A DNA stretch of 64,000 nucleotides from Treponema sp. Lineage in GTDB: Bacteria > Spirochaetota > Spirochaetia > Treponematales > Breznakiellaceae. Both the position numbers and the translations under genes were made by a program. Positions 7,710 through 16,143 of the stretch are shown here, one piece after another. The notes beneath the pieces were generated by a model, which saw only the letters and a list, made by a program, of their open reading frames with translations, had not been told where the DNA came from and ran no database searches. The DNA is taken from positions 1-64,000 of the forward strand of contig JAISCD010000081.1 of NCBI GenBank assembly GCA_031265825.1, in the 5' to 3' direction. Positions within the stretch are counted from its first letter, which is position 1. Each line of letters begins with the position of its first letter.

Positions 7710-9479
7710 TTACATAAATCCGAGTTCGTCGATATTGTCCAAGATTTTGAGGGCTTCTTTTAGATTTTTGATAGCTTCGTTTATACCATTGAAAAAAGCG
7801 AGACCTTTGGGCGTGAACGCCGGGGGAACGGCGGGCGTCGTATGGGATCCCGATGAGCTTATCATGGCGATAGGCGATGTACCGATGAATTTTGCTATAT
7901 TGGTAAGCATTTTGTTTTTGCCTTCAGGGTCTTTTTGGGCAATACCCTGCAAAACGACCAACATATCTTTCAAAGCGGTCCGTACTTCGGCAACAATGGA
8001 ACTCACCGAATCGTTTGCCATTTCAACGACCGTCTGTGTCTTCCGCCGCCGACTAGTGAGAGACATATCAGCCTGGGCGATGGCGTATTGCTTGCCGATT
8101 TCTCCGGTCAACGCAATTTCACTGTCAAATTTCTTGATGTCTTCGTCGAGTTTCATCAAGCCATTGTAACTCTCCGTGAACAACGTCCGATACTCTCGCT
8201 TGGAGAATTCGCCTTCTAGCAAGATAGGGCGGAGAATCTTGTTTATGACCGGCAGAAAGACCACTGCGTGGAAGGTGAGCAAGAAGGAAAGCTCGTAATC
8301 TCTCCTAATCGGTAAGCCCTTAGGGTTTGTTTTTGACTTGACGTGTTCCAAAGTCTTCAAAGAAGCGCCCTTGAGGAAGGTACGGAACGATTCGAGTAGC
8401 TCCTGTTGACGGCGGGCATCTTCAAACTGCTCGCAGAGTTCATCAATATGCTGTTTCCAATAGTCGCGGTATATTATGAACCAATCATTCCCGCCTGACA
8501 ACCCGACAGGCGTCAAAGCCGTGTTCTCATTCGCAAAACGGAGAATGAGTGTCAGAGGTATAGCTTTGTTGAATTCGCGGATTGTTATCAAAGAATTCTC
8601 GGCTTTGGCGAGGAGTTCTTCACCTGCTTCATCAATGTTAAAGCCAGTTTCGTCGGCTCTCTCTTGCAACGCGAATACAAACAGGGAACTGAGCAATTCG
8701 ATGGACGGGGGATTCCGTATCGAGAAGAGGATGTTATTAAGCGAAGCGAGTTGTTCGCGCACAACGCTTGCGGAACAAGCCATACCCGCCACAGCTGAAT
8801 TCTCGGAGAAAGCGTAAAGCACTCTGTCAAACAGGAAAAAAGCTAGGTCTTTAAGACAGAGTAGGGAATGGGCGTTATGGTACATGTTCGCGCGGAAGTT
8901 TTCGTTGATGGCGGCAAACGCATCTTCCATACCTTTAAGCGCTATCTGTTTGATTTTGGCAATATTCGCTTCGGGGTGGTTCGTGGAAATATTCTGAGGG
9001 GAAGTCTCCATTGTGAGACGCTTATGAACATCAGGCATTTCCAAAGAACCGAGGAAGGCGTAGAACGCTCCTAGATCGCGTTGTATGCTTGACTCGAACA
9101 CATCTTTGAAGAAAAGGACGTTTTCCTTGAGGCTTACAAGCTCTTTATGAAAAAGCGGAAGGAGGAGATTCTGTTTATAATCAAAATATCCCGGATAGCC
9201 ATCTTCAATTTCCTGACCTATTTTGGTGATGAGAGCATTTTCAAACACTCTTACCGGCGGTTTACTTTCAAAAAAACTTAAGATTAGAAGCCATAAACGA
9301 TGATACCACGGTAATGTTTGATATTGTGTTTCAACACTACTCTGCGGCGTTTCCACTTCTTCTTCGTAAAGCGGCTCTTTTGAAATATTTGACTGACCGG
9401 CAAGTCTATTTAAAAGTTTTTTCCGTTCTTCGCCAGTCAAAACAGAGGTTAATTCATCAAACTTCTCATTATCTGCCAT
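7710..9479 (-). CDS. Conserved spirochaete-type protein of unknown function (possibly DUF5312)
   Basis: 589 aa, mostly helical. A hydrophobic stretch (LPWYHRLWLLILSFF, around residue 60) near the N-terminus may insert in the membrane; no signal peptide, no catalytic motif. The C-terminal part has a helical segment with MANDSVSSIVAEVRT and a final helix (KNLKEALKILDNIDEL). Similarity to the spirochaete DUF5312 family is my recollection and needs a search. It lies between a cell-wall carboxypeptidase and pgeF with gaps of 33 and 39 bp. A promoter in the end of the preceding gene could give a leaderless transcript starting at its ATG. Confidence 0.75.
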   Translation of the reverse strand: MADNEKFDELTSVLTGEERKKLLNRLAGQSNISKEPLYEEEVETPQSSVETQYQTLPWYHRLWLLILSFFESKPPVRVFENALITKIGQEIEDGYPGYFDYKQNLLLPLFHKELVSLKENVLFFKDVFESSIQRDLGAFYAFLGSLEMPDVHKRLTMETSPQNISTNHPEANIAKIKQIALKGMEDAFAAINENFRANMYHNAHSLLCLKDLAFFLFDRVLYAFSENSAVAGMACSASVVREQLASLNNILFSIRNPPSIELLSSLFVFALQERADETGFNIDEAGEELLAKAENSLITIREFNKAIPLTLILRFANENTALTPVGLSGGNDWFIIYRDYWKQHIDELCEQFEDARRQQELLESFRTFLKGASLKTLEHVKSKTNPKGLPIRRDYELSFLLTFHAVVFLPVINKILRPILLEGEFSKREYRTLFTESYNGLMKLDEDIKKFDSEIALTGEIGKQYAIAQADMSLTSRRRKTQTVVEMANDSVSSIVAEVRTALKDMLVVLQGIAQKDPEGKNKMLTNIAKFIGTSPIAMISSSGSHTTPAVPPAFTPKGLAFFNGINEAIKNLKEALKILDNIDELGFM

Positions 9480-9487
9480 ATTTGTAA

Positions 9488-9516
9488 ATTATACGTTCTT
9501 AACTGAAATAGATCAA
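9488..9516 (-). promoter_or_regulatory. Promoter for the 589-aa gene, leaderless configuration
   Basis: Minus strand TTGATC (9516-9511), 17-bp spacer, TATAAT (9493-9488), then 8 nt to ATG at 9479. It overlaps the stop codon region of the carboxypeptidase gene. No Shine-Dalgarno sequence fits between the -10 box and the ATG. Confidence 0.65.
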
Positions 9517-10709
9517 GAGAGTTTCTCTAACGTCGCTTTAAAAAATAAACATATTGAATCCCAAAGCCGTTTAAAGAAGCCAGCGCTCTCGACGTCTTCC
9601 GTGAAGACCAACTTAATTGTCCGCAATTCTCCTATGTCGTCGAAAAAAACAAGATTTCCAACAGTATCGCCTGCGTAGCACGGCGCGACAATCGGCTCGT
9701 TGAGTTGTATCTCAAAACGGAGACCCTGCCCTCGATCTGCGGGTGCCGTCCATTCAGCGGCTTCTCCGAGCGTCATCTCCGCGAACTTCTGCTTTCCTTT
9801 CCACACATGGACCTTCTCTAATGCGTCGATACTTGGTCTGATTGTCTGAAAATGAGAGAAAGCCCATTCGAGGAGAATCCGTCCGTCCTCGTCTCTGATG
9901 TCCGCGCCGTTTTTAACCGCGGGGGCGCCTAAAATAACCGCGATGAAGCGGGTATCGTCCCGCCGCGCCGTTAGCGCTATGTTATAGCCTGACTCGTCTA
10001 TGTATCCTGTCTTCATGCCGTCAACGCCGTCAACGCGCCCAATCAAATAGTTGTGGTTATACTGGGTAATGGTTCCCGGATTGGAGCGCGATCCTCTGGG
10101 CATATTCTCTTGCTTGGGATAATCAAATTTGCCGACAGAGTGGTAATCTATCAGACTCATCGGATGGGTTTCGAGGTAATATTTGCAGAAAATAGCGAAT
10201 TCCGCGGCTGTGGTCATGTTGTATTCCGAAACGCCGGACGGCTCTGTGAACACGGTGTTCTCAAGTCCAAGCCGCTTTGCCTCTTTGTTCATGAGTTCCA
10301 CGAAAGCTTCTACTGAAGAGGCAAACCGCAGAGCCACGGCAACTGCCGCGTCGTTGCCTGAAGGAATGGCAAGTCCCAACAATAGTTCGTGTAGCGTTAC
10401 CCGCTGACCGTCCGCCAAAAACATGAGGCTTGAGCGCGGAGGCTGACTCCCCCACCACGTTTCCCGCGGAAGGGGAACGATTTCATCAAGGCTGGCGTTT
10501 CCCGCGTCAATTTGTGAGAGGACTATGTGCATGGTCATTAGTTTGGTGAGGGATGCGGGTGGAATTCTTTCGTTCTCATTCTTCGTGAAAAGTACCGTAC
10601 CTATATCAGCGTCCAAGAGAAGAGCGGAACGCGACTGTATGGAGGGGACCTCCTGAGAAAAAACAGGCGCAAGCAAAAATATCAATACAAAAAAAGCGAA
10701 TTGCTTCAT
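9513..10709 (-). CDS. D-alanyl-D-alanine carboxypeptidase (PBP5/6 type, peptidase S11)
   Basis: 398 aa, periplasmic. It trims the terminal D-Ala of peptidoglycan stem peptides. A signal peptide (FAFFVLIFLLAPVFS) is followed by the serine-lysine motif ASLTK, the PSGN motif and KTG within DGMKTGYIDESG. The C-terminal beta domain (residues about 285-375) and a final amphipathic helix with FFKRLW and CLFFKATLEKL match PBP5-type membrane anchoring. First gene of the run with the 589-aa protein and pgeF. Its -10 box lies 8 nt before ATG and no ribosome binding site is seen. dacA versus dacC cannot be decided. Confidence 0.93.
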   Translation of the reverse strand: MKQFAFFVLIFLLAPVFSQEVPSIQSRSALLLDADIGTVLFTKNENERIPPASLTKLMTMHIVLSQIDAGNASLDEIVPLPRETWWGSQPPRSSLMFLADGQRVTLHELLLGLAIPSGNDAAVAVALRFASSVEAFVELMNKEAKRLGLENTVFTEPSGVSEYNMTTAAEFAIFCKYYLETHPMSLIDYHSVGKFDYPKQENMPRGSRSNPGTITQYNHNYLIGRVDGVDGMKTGYIDESGYNIALTARRDDTRFIAVILGAPAVKNGADIRDEDGRILLEWAFSHFQTIRPSIDALEKVHVWKGKQKFAEMTLGEAAEWTAPADRGQGLRFEIQLNEPIVAPCYAGDTVGNLVFFDDIGELRTIKLVFTEDVESAGFFKRLWDSICLFFKATLEKLS

Positions 10710-10717
10710 AGTTGCTA

Positions 10718-10746
10718 AATGTATAACAAACTATGCGCCCTGTCAA
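10718..10746 (-). promoter_or_regulatory. Promoter of the D-Ala-D-Ala carboxypeptidase gene, leaderless configuration
   Basis: Minus strand TTGACA (10746-10741), 17-bp spacer, TACATT (10723-10718), then 8 nt to ATG at 10709. An alternative -10, TATACA, lies 2 bp upstream. Confidence 0.6.
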
Positions 10747-10842
10747 GCCGCCCGAACTTGACCCACAACAGGTAGCAGGTAGCAGTTGGCAGAGAGTAGT
10801 TAATAAAGAGACCCACGCTTCTAGCTCGCCCGTCTTCCTTTG

Positions 10843-10954
10843 CTACCTGCTACCTACTAACTGCTACCTACTAACTGCTACCTGCTACCTGCTAACTGCT
10901 AACTGCTAACTGCTAACTGCTAACTGCTAACTGCTAACTGCTAACTGCTAACTG
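10843..10954. repeat. 7-bp tandem repeat, 16 units
   Basis: Sixteen heptamers CTAACTG with CTACCTG and CTACCTA variants at the left, becoming perfectly regular (nine or more identical units) at the right. It is the reverse complement of the heptamer array at 183-252. It lies between the carboxypeptidase gene and a GC-hairpin element. Confidence 0.95.
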
Positions 10955-10960
10955 ACAGGA

Positions 10961-11062
10961 GGGGGGCGCATTTTTCCAAAACGGAGTTAGGCGCACAGAG
11001 GTCCTTGTTGTGCGCCCCCCTGACAACAGACCCCTTCGGGGTCTTCCGCCACCCCCCAACCA
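10961..11062 (-). repeat. Dispersed GC-hairpin element, copy 3 (reverse orientation)
   Basis: GGGGGGCGCA (10961) and TGCGCCCCCC (11020) form the arms, followed by CCCCTTCGGGGTCTTCCGCC, the reverse of the left flank of copies 2 and 9. Confidence 0.8.
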
Positions 11063-11161
11063 TAAGGCGGTGTCAGACACCGCCCGTCCGCCTCCTCCTC
11101 CGTGTCTGACACCGCGCGTCTGACACCACCACGTGCCTGACACTGCCGCACGTCAGACACA

Positions 11162-11724
11162 GAGTATACTCTGCGTGGCTCGGAGTATACTCTGCACGGC
11201 TCGTTGTCCACTCTGCGTGGCTCGGAGTATACTCTGCGTGGCTCGGAGTATACTCTGCGCGGTTCAGAGTATACTCTGCATGGCTCGTTGTCCACTCTGC
11301 ACGGCTCGGTTAGCTAACTTGACGGCTCGGTTAGCTAACTTGACGGCTCGGTTAGCTAACTTGACGGCTCGGTTAGCTAACCTGATGGCTCGGTTAGCTA
11401 ACCTGATGGCTCGGTTAGCTAACTTGACGGCTCGGTTAACTAACTTGACGGCTCGGTTAGCTAACCCGGCGGCTCGGTTAGCTAACTTGACGGCTCGGTT
11501 AACTAACTTGACGGCTCGGTTAGCTAGACTAGTGTTCAGTTTAGCTAAACGCGTGTTCAGTTTAGCTAAACGCGTGTTCAGTTTAGCTAAACCAGCGTTC
11601 AGTTTAGCTAAACCAGCGTTCAGTTTAGCTAAACCAGCGTTCAGTTTAGCTAGACTAGCGTTCAGTTTAGCTAGACTAGCGTTCAGTTTAGCTAAACCGG
11701 CGTTCAGTTTAGCTAGATCAAAAG
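11162..11724 (+). repeat. Array B: about 27 x 21-bp repeats in three unit classes, no family gene
   Basis: Seven units of GAGTATACTCTGCGTGGCTCG (11162-11308), eleven of GTTAGCTAACTTGACGGCTCG (11309-11539) and eight plus a part of TTTAGCTAAACCAGCGTTCAG (11540-11724), with no break in the 21-bp register. Each class has a perfect 10-bp palindrome (GAGTATACTC, GTTAGCTAAC, TTTAGCTAAA). The open frames across it code only for heptads. The array is followed by ATTGCATAG as after array A and a purine-rich GGGAGGGGAG-ATG, but the reading frame there runs into the 3' end of rimO, so the family gene seems to have been lost. Confidence 0.93.
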
Positions 11725-11837
11725 GCTGATTGCATAGAGTAAAAGTCCTTATACTGTCGTATAATAATCTTTTGTGTAAACTGTTTGTGGGTCAAGGCGG
11801 GAGGGGAGGGGAGATGGCATTTATCCAAGAGCTAAAA

Positions 11838-13151
11838 TCACAGGATACACTCCGCAGTCAAATCAAAGCCCGCGCGGGCGGTGATTTTACAGGACACAAA
11901 ACTTCCGAATCTGAGCGCCGTATCCGCGTGAACCACGACCGCCCCGTCTACTTCTGGCGCTTGAGCGAACATTCTGCCTAAATACAACCCGTCATCAACT
12001 TCTTCTTCAACTAAAACGTCAAATTTCTGTCCCATGAAACGGTCTAACTGTTTTTCTGTTATCACCGTCTGTTTCTCTTGGACAAGGGACCTTCGGCGTT
12101 CCGCCACGCGCTTTGGCACATGGGGTTTCATGGAGTTCGCGGGCGTATTTTCCTCTCGTGAATACGTGAAACAGCCCGCCCAGTCAAGCCGCGCTTTTTC
12201 TTGAAAATCAAACAGGGTTTCCATATCCGCATCCGTTTCTCCGGGGAAACCAAGGAGAAACGTAGAACGAATGACCGAAGACGGCAGAGCGTCTCGTATA
12301 CGGTCAAGCAGAGCCAAATAATCCTCCGCGCATCCCTTACGATTCATCTTTTGCAGGAGAGACTTTGAGGCGTGTTGAAAAGGAATGTCAAAATAAGGCA
12401 AAAACCGTCCGCCGCCGTTCTTTTTGAGAAAATCAAGAATAGGCGGGAAGTGATCGGGGTGCAGGTAAAGCAAACGTACCCAAAAATTTCCATTCAGACA
12501 GAAAAGCGCCTCCAGAAGCGTGAGTAAAAGTTGTCTGCTGGAAGAATCCATACCGAAAGCGGCTATATCTTGTCCCACCAAGCAGAGTTCCTTAATGCCT
12601 CTGTCCAAAAGTGTCTGGCACTCGTCAATAATATCCTCGATTTTGCGGCTTTTAAGCCCGCCGCGAATGAGGGGAATAGAACAAAAAGAGCAATGGTTGT
12701 TACAACCTTCGGTAATTTTCACATACGCGGAACCGGGTAAGGAGAGGAGAGGGCGATTCTTGCGGACATTGTCATCCGTAGGGAGGGGAATGAGTTGCAT
12801 CCGCGCGCCATGAAGAGCGGCGTCCGCGGCAGAGGCGATTTTGGACAGGTCTTTGTTGCCAAAGATAACATCTGCTTCCGTAAGAGATTCAAACAAGTCT
12901 TTTGCGTAACGCTCCACAAGACAGCCGGCAAGTACGATACGTTTGCCGTTCCTCTTATGCTCAAGAACCGCATTGATGGATTCCCGCTTTGCCGCTTCGA
13001 TAAATCCGCACGAGTTGACGATTACAATGTCCGCCTCTTCAGGCGAAAATGTGGAGACCCATCCCGCATCATTCAGATACGCCATGAGGGTCTCCGCGTC
13101 AACTTGGTTCTTCGCGCACCCAAAGGGGTCTAGGAAGTAGGTTTTGCTCAT
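11838..13151 (-). CDS. rimO: Ribosomal protein S12 methylthiotransferase RimO
   Basis: 437 aa, full length for the family. A radical-SAM enzyme that adds a methylthio group to an aspartate of ribosomal protein S12. Seen: N-terminal UPF0004 domain (LDPFGCAKNQVDAE and NSCGF with conserved Cys), the radical-SAM cluster motif CNNHCSFCSIP preceded by KITEG, and a C-terminal TRAM-like region. AGGG precedes ATG at 13151. It is last in a lolA-like / rodZ-like / rimO run with 10 bp between genes. Confidence 0.95.
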   Translation of the reverse strand: MSKTYFLDPFGCAKNQVDAETLMAYLNDAGWVSTFSPEEADIVIVNSCGFIEAAKRESINAVLEHKRNGKRIVLAGCLVERYAKDLFESLTEADVIFGNKDLSKIASAADAALHGARMQLIPLPTDDNVRKNRPLLSLPGSAYVKITEGCNNHCSFCSIPLIRGGLKSRKIEDIIDECQTLLDRGIKELCLVGQDIAAFGMDSSSRQLLLTLLEALFCLNGNFWVRLLYLHPDHFPPILDFLKKNGGGRFLPYFDIPFQHASKSLLQKMNRKGCAEDYLALLDRIRDALPSSVIRSTFLLGFPGETDADMETLFDFQEKARLDWAGCFTYSREENTPANSMKPHVPKRVAERRRSLVQEKQTVITEKQLDRFMGQKFDVLVEEEVDDGLYLGRMFAQAPEVDGAVVVHADTALRFGSFVSCKITARAGFDLTAECIL

Positions 13152-13161
13152 ACTACCCTAA

Positions 13162-14259
13162 TTATTCCAACAGAACGAGCGCGAGGCGGTAACGATTCTC
13201 TTCTTCTCTTATCCAGCGGACGTCCACGACGATCACTTCGCCTGCGGCTCCTAGTTCAAGAGGGACTTGTCTTCCTCCGCCTATTACCTGAATCTTTACG
13301 GCCGCGGCATTTGACGCGCCGATTCGGACGCCGTTCTGTGCCTGTATGCTCAATTCTCTATTTCGCTCGAAGTATTGTTCATTACGTCCCTGTCTGTTAC
13401 TCTCCGCCAGAATCTCCCATCGGAACAGGCAATATTCTTGAAAGGTTATCTGTAACGTAAATGGATACGGAGTCGACGAAGAGAATATAACGGTTTGCGT
13501 TTCATTCACGCTGGGCGAGGTTTCGGCTGGAGTATCCTCTGCGGTCATCTGCAAGACGTTTTGTGGAGAATCGTCGAATTCAAGAAGCAGACGCGCTCCG
13601 GTGGACGGCTTATTTTTCACAAAATCCAATGCCGTAACTATTATGTCGCTGAAGCCGTCTGTGTCAATATCAATAGGCGTCTCAACTCCCAAATCAAACG
13701 CTATGACGTCCGTATCATTTGAAGTTACCGTAAGCGTATCCTCCACCGACAGCAAAGTCAGGCGATATTCCGTATCTTTATAGGGAATAATAAAAGAATC
13801 ATTGACGAACAAGCGTTTTTCTATAGGAAAAGAGTCAACCATCCAATTTTTTGCCTTGGATGATGGCTTTGGCAGCGAAATCTCAAATTCACCAACTCTC
13901 TGCAAGACTAAGTAAACACCGCCCCCAATGAGGGCTAATAAGACAAGAACACCAAGAATCGTGAGCACGAGCTTAACCGGAAAATGCCATTGCGGTTTCA
14001 GAAGCTCGGTCGGTATGGGCTGTTCCTGCAATTTCGTGGATTTGTAAAGCTCAAGTAAATCTTTAGGATCAAGCCCCAGATATTCACCGTAAGTTTTCAT
14101 AAACCCAAGTACATAAGTTTCAGCTGGAAAAACCGAGAAATCTTCGGCTTCAAGGGCTTCAAGATAGCGACTTGCTACGTTAATTCTAAAACTCACCTCA
14201 TCGTAAGTTTCATTCCTGCTCTCGCGGGCTGTTTTCAGTTTGTTTCCTAGAGATACCAA
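13162..14259 (-). CDS. RodZ-like protein: helix-turn-helix, membrane segment, C-terminal beta domain
   Basis: 365 aa. Residues 1-75 form a HTH_25-type domain (LGNKLKTARESRNETYDEVS). A membrane segment lies at about 115-138 (LVLTILGVLVLLALIGGGVYLVL), followed by a long extracytoplasmic part ending in a DUF4115-like beta domain. RodZ links MreB to the cell-wall synthesis machinery and sets cell shape; that role is inferred by architecture. It starts with TTG at 14259, with GAGAGG 6 nt upstream, 20 bp after the preceding stop. Confidence 0.8.
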   Translation of the reverse strand: MVSLGNKLKTARESRNETYDEVSFRINVASRYLEALEAEDFSVFPAETYVLGFMKTYGEYLGLDPKDLLELYKSTKLQEQPIPTELLKPQWHFPVKLVLTILGVLVLLALIGGGVYLVLQRVGEFEISLPKPSSKAKNWMVDSFPIEKRLFVNDSFIIPYKDTEYRLTLLSVEDTLTVTSNDTDVIAFDLGVETPIDIDTDGFSDIIVTALDFVKNKPSTGARLLLEFDDSPQNVLQMTAEDTPAETSPSVNETQTVIFSSSTPYPFTLQITFQEYCLFRWEILAESNRQGRNEQYFERNRELSIQAQNGVRIGASNAAAVKIQVIGGGRQVPLELGAAGEVIVVDVRWIREEENRYRLALVLLE

Positions 14260-14279
14260 TCTCGACCTCTCTTTATTCT

Positions 14280-14936
14280 CTACTCCGTATCACGAAAGAG
14301 AAAATTATTGTATATATTCGCCGAGCCGGGCGAGTCGTAAATAAAACGCTGTTCGGAGATACCGATGTTGCTTCTGATGTTGGTAAAATCGAAGCGTATC
14401 ACGGAGCCGCCCAGCGTCGTGCCTTCCATGCGTCTGATGAGCTTCGTGTCTGGATTTATGCTCAAGATAATCTCGCGGAAACTCTCCGCGCCAGCCCGTC
14501 GAGACAGCCGCAGTTTCACCACGGATTCGTCTGACCCCTCAAGCGGCGAAGGATTGGGGCCGGTTACGTAAGACGGTACGTAGTTACGCCGCATAAGGGT
14601 AAGCCCCCCGCCGGTCGCAAGACCCGCGCCTCCAGACGCCACCTCCTGATTCAGCACCGCACGGTATTCGGGCAAATACAAGGTGAGTTGATCCCCGTTA
14701 AACACTATGACCTGTTCCGCAGGCGTCGTAAAATCTATACGCAAAAAAGACGGAATCAGGTAGCTTACTGTGCCCGCCATCGTGGATGAACCCGACTGTA
14801 TGCTTATCTTCGCCTCGTAATCGCGCATACCGCTGTATCGTTCAGATACCATTTCCATATACCGACTCGCGGTAACAATCTCCTGAGTGAATGCCAGAAC
14901 AGGACTGATTAGTAAAATCAAACAGATTTTGTTCAT
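14280..14936 (-). CDS. LolA-like outer-membrane lipoprotein carrier protein
   Basis: 218 aa, periplasmic. Signal peptide MNKICLILLISPVLAFTQE, then a LolA-type half-barrel: RYSGMRDYEAKISI, GTVSYLIPSFLRIDFTTPAEQVIVF, and TLYLPEY. LolA ferries lipoproteins to the outer membrane, which suits a lipoprotein-rich spirochaete. The ATG at 14936 is preferred over the TTG 18 bp upstream because a promoter -10 box ends 7 nt before it. It heads the run with the rodZ-like gene and rimO. Confidence 0.82.
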   Translation of the reverse strand: MNKICLILLISPVLAFTQEIVTASRYMEMVSERYSGMRDYEAKISIQSGSSTMAGTVSYLIPSFLRIDFTTPAEQVIVFNGDQLTLYLPEYRAVLNQEVASGGAGLATGGGLTLMRRNYVPSYVTGPNPSPLEGSDESVVKLRLSRRAGAESFREIILSINPDTKLIRRMEGTTLGGSVIRFDFTNIRSNIGISEQRFIYDSPGSANIYNNFLFRDTE

Positions 14937-14943
14937 AATCACA

Positions 14944-14972
14944 ATGATAATCAAGAGTAGTTAAATATTCAA
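14944..14972 (-). promoter_or_regulatory. Promoter of the lolA-like operon, leaderless configuration
   Basis: Minus strand TTGAAT (14972-14967), 17-bp spacer, TATCAT (14949-14944), then 7 nt to ATG at 14936, with no ribosome binding site. Confidence 0.55.
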
Positions 14973-14979
14973 GTGGTAA

Positions 14980-15174
14980 ATCTCTTTTGAATCCGATGTT
15001 TTTGGGCGTTTTTGACTGTACCGAATTGATAATCGAGATTACTTCCCATTCATGTAACGCAGGCCCGTCTTTCTTGGTGTTGACCCACGAAAAAGGGCGA
15101 AACGCCTCTCGTCTTTATCTGCCCTTCAGAAGTATCTCCAAGGAAGCTCGGCGTAAATGTTTGGTATTTCACTA
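14980..15174 (-). pseudogene. Possible decayed coding remnant
   Basis: On the minus strand a frame starting VKYQTFTPSFLGD runs to about 15095 and, after a shift of one base, continues as WVNTKKDGPALHEWEVIS then NIGFKRDLPLEYL. Composition looks protein-like rather than random, but there is no ribosome binding site and I do not recognise the protein. It lies between the RAMA-domain gene and the lolA-like promoter. Confidence 0.25.
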
Positions 15175-15189
15175 TTCTAGTGTTGTCGT

Positions 15190-16098
15190 TCACGATTGCT
15201 TTAATTCAATTAGTTTTTTATACAATTCAAAGATTAGTTTTCCATCTTTTGTTCTCCAAACCGTCCAACCATTTGAAGTGGTTCTTGTTGGATTGATTTT
15301 TTGAATACACCTTAAAGATGAAATACTTGCAGATGAGATTTCTCCATCTACTTCTATGCCATTTTTTCGTACTATTCCCGTAAATTTCGTTTTATTTTTA
15401 TCTTTTGTACCATATTCAAAGAATAATTCTTGTCCTACTGAGAGCAACCCCTTTTCAATAACTTGAGCTAAATAATTGCCTTTGAGTTTTGTCCCATAAT
15501 TATCATCACTTTCAATACCATCTTCAATTTCTTTTTCAGGTATACTAAAAAGTATATCCCCGTTAATGTCCTTGTACTTTTCAACTAGCCATACAATAAC
15601 CTCAACTTTTAATGTTTTTGTCCAATCTTTTAAATCATTTGGAATGAAATCTATCGGCAATGCCACTTTCGGTTGTTGTTGCAGAATCTTATTAATGGTT
15701 CCATGAATATTTATTTCTTCAATGTTAATTTCATTTAACAAATCTTTAAATGATGGATTTCTATTTATTTTCTTTATACAATTTTCAGCGATTTTAATTC
15801 TTGTATCCATATTTTCCATTGCTGTAATTTGTTTAGAAATCTGTGGAGCTATATGGTTCCATGTTCCATGAATTCCACGTTCTACTTCTAAAATATACCA
15901 AATACTTTCTTGGAAGTTTATTATGATTCCATCGGGAATCGTTTTTTCCCCAGAATTGGTTGCTATAAGACTTTTATCCAATAGTATTGAATAATCGCCA
16001 AAAAGCAACTTAAAGTTATTAAAAACGACTTTCTCAATCTCATCTTCATTTGAGAATTCTATTTTAGAGTATACTTTACCAGCTTTATCAAAAATCAT
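15190..16098 (-). CDS. Putative nuclease with C-terminal RAMA domain
   Basis: 302 aa. The N-terminal third has a PD-(D/E)xK-like pattern: TIPDGIIINF followed after a beta strand by WYILEVERG. The last about 85 residues match the RAMA domain found with DNA-methylation and restriction systems (GLLSVGQELFFEYG, GEISSASISSLRCI, then NGWTVWR). RAMA is thought to sense modified adenine, so a modification-dependent nuclease or defence role is plausible but inferred. The start at 16098 has GGAGG 5 nt upstream. AT-rich codon use and its place at the edge of the accessory block suggest transfer. Confidence 0.65.
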   Translation of the reverse strand: MIFDKAGKVYSKIEFSNEDEIEKVVFNNFKLLFGDYSILLDKSLIATNSGEKTIPDGIIINFQESIWYILEVERGIHGTWNHIAPQISKQITAMENMDTRIKIAENCIKKINRNPSFKDLLNEINIEEINIHGTINKILQQQPKVALPIDFIPNDLKDWTKTLKVEVIVWLVEKYKDINGDILFSIPEKEIEDGIESDDNYGTKLKGNYLAQVIEKGLLSVGQELFFEYGTKDKNKTKFTGIVRKNGIEVDGEISSASISSLRCIQKINPTRTTSNGWTVWRTKDGKLIFELYKKLIELKQS

Positions 16099-16143
16099 AC
16101 CTTCCTCCATTATGTCGGAGCGGCGACGCTCTCACCATTGTTC

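Noticed and set aside
11133-11729. 198-aa open frame through array B with ARLANLT and SLAKPAF heptads
   Set aside because: The composition follows the repeat units, there is no ribosome binding site, and the frame ends where the repeat ends. It might be a coiled coil but nothing supports expression.
11814-11981. Short gene MAFIQELKSQ after array B with a GGAGGGGAG ribosome binding site
   Set aside because: It runs antisense through the end of rimO and does not resemble the family proteins beyond its start; more likely the leftover 5' end of a lost gene.
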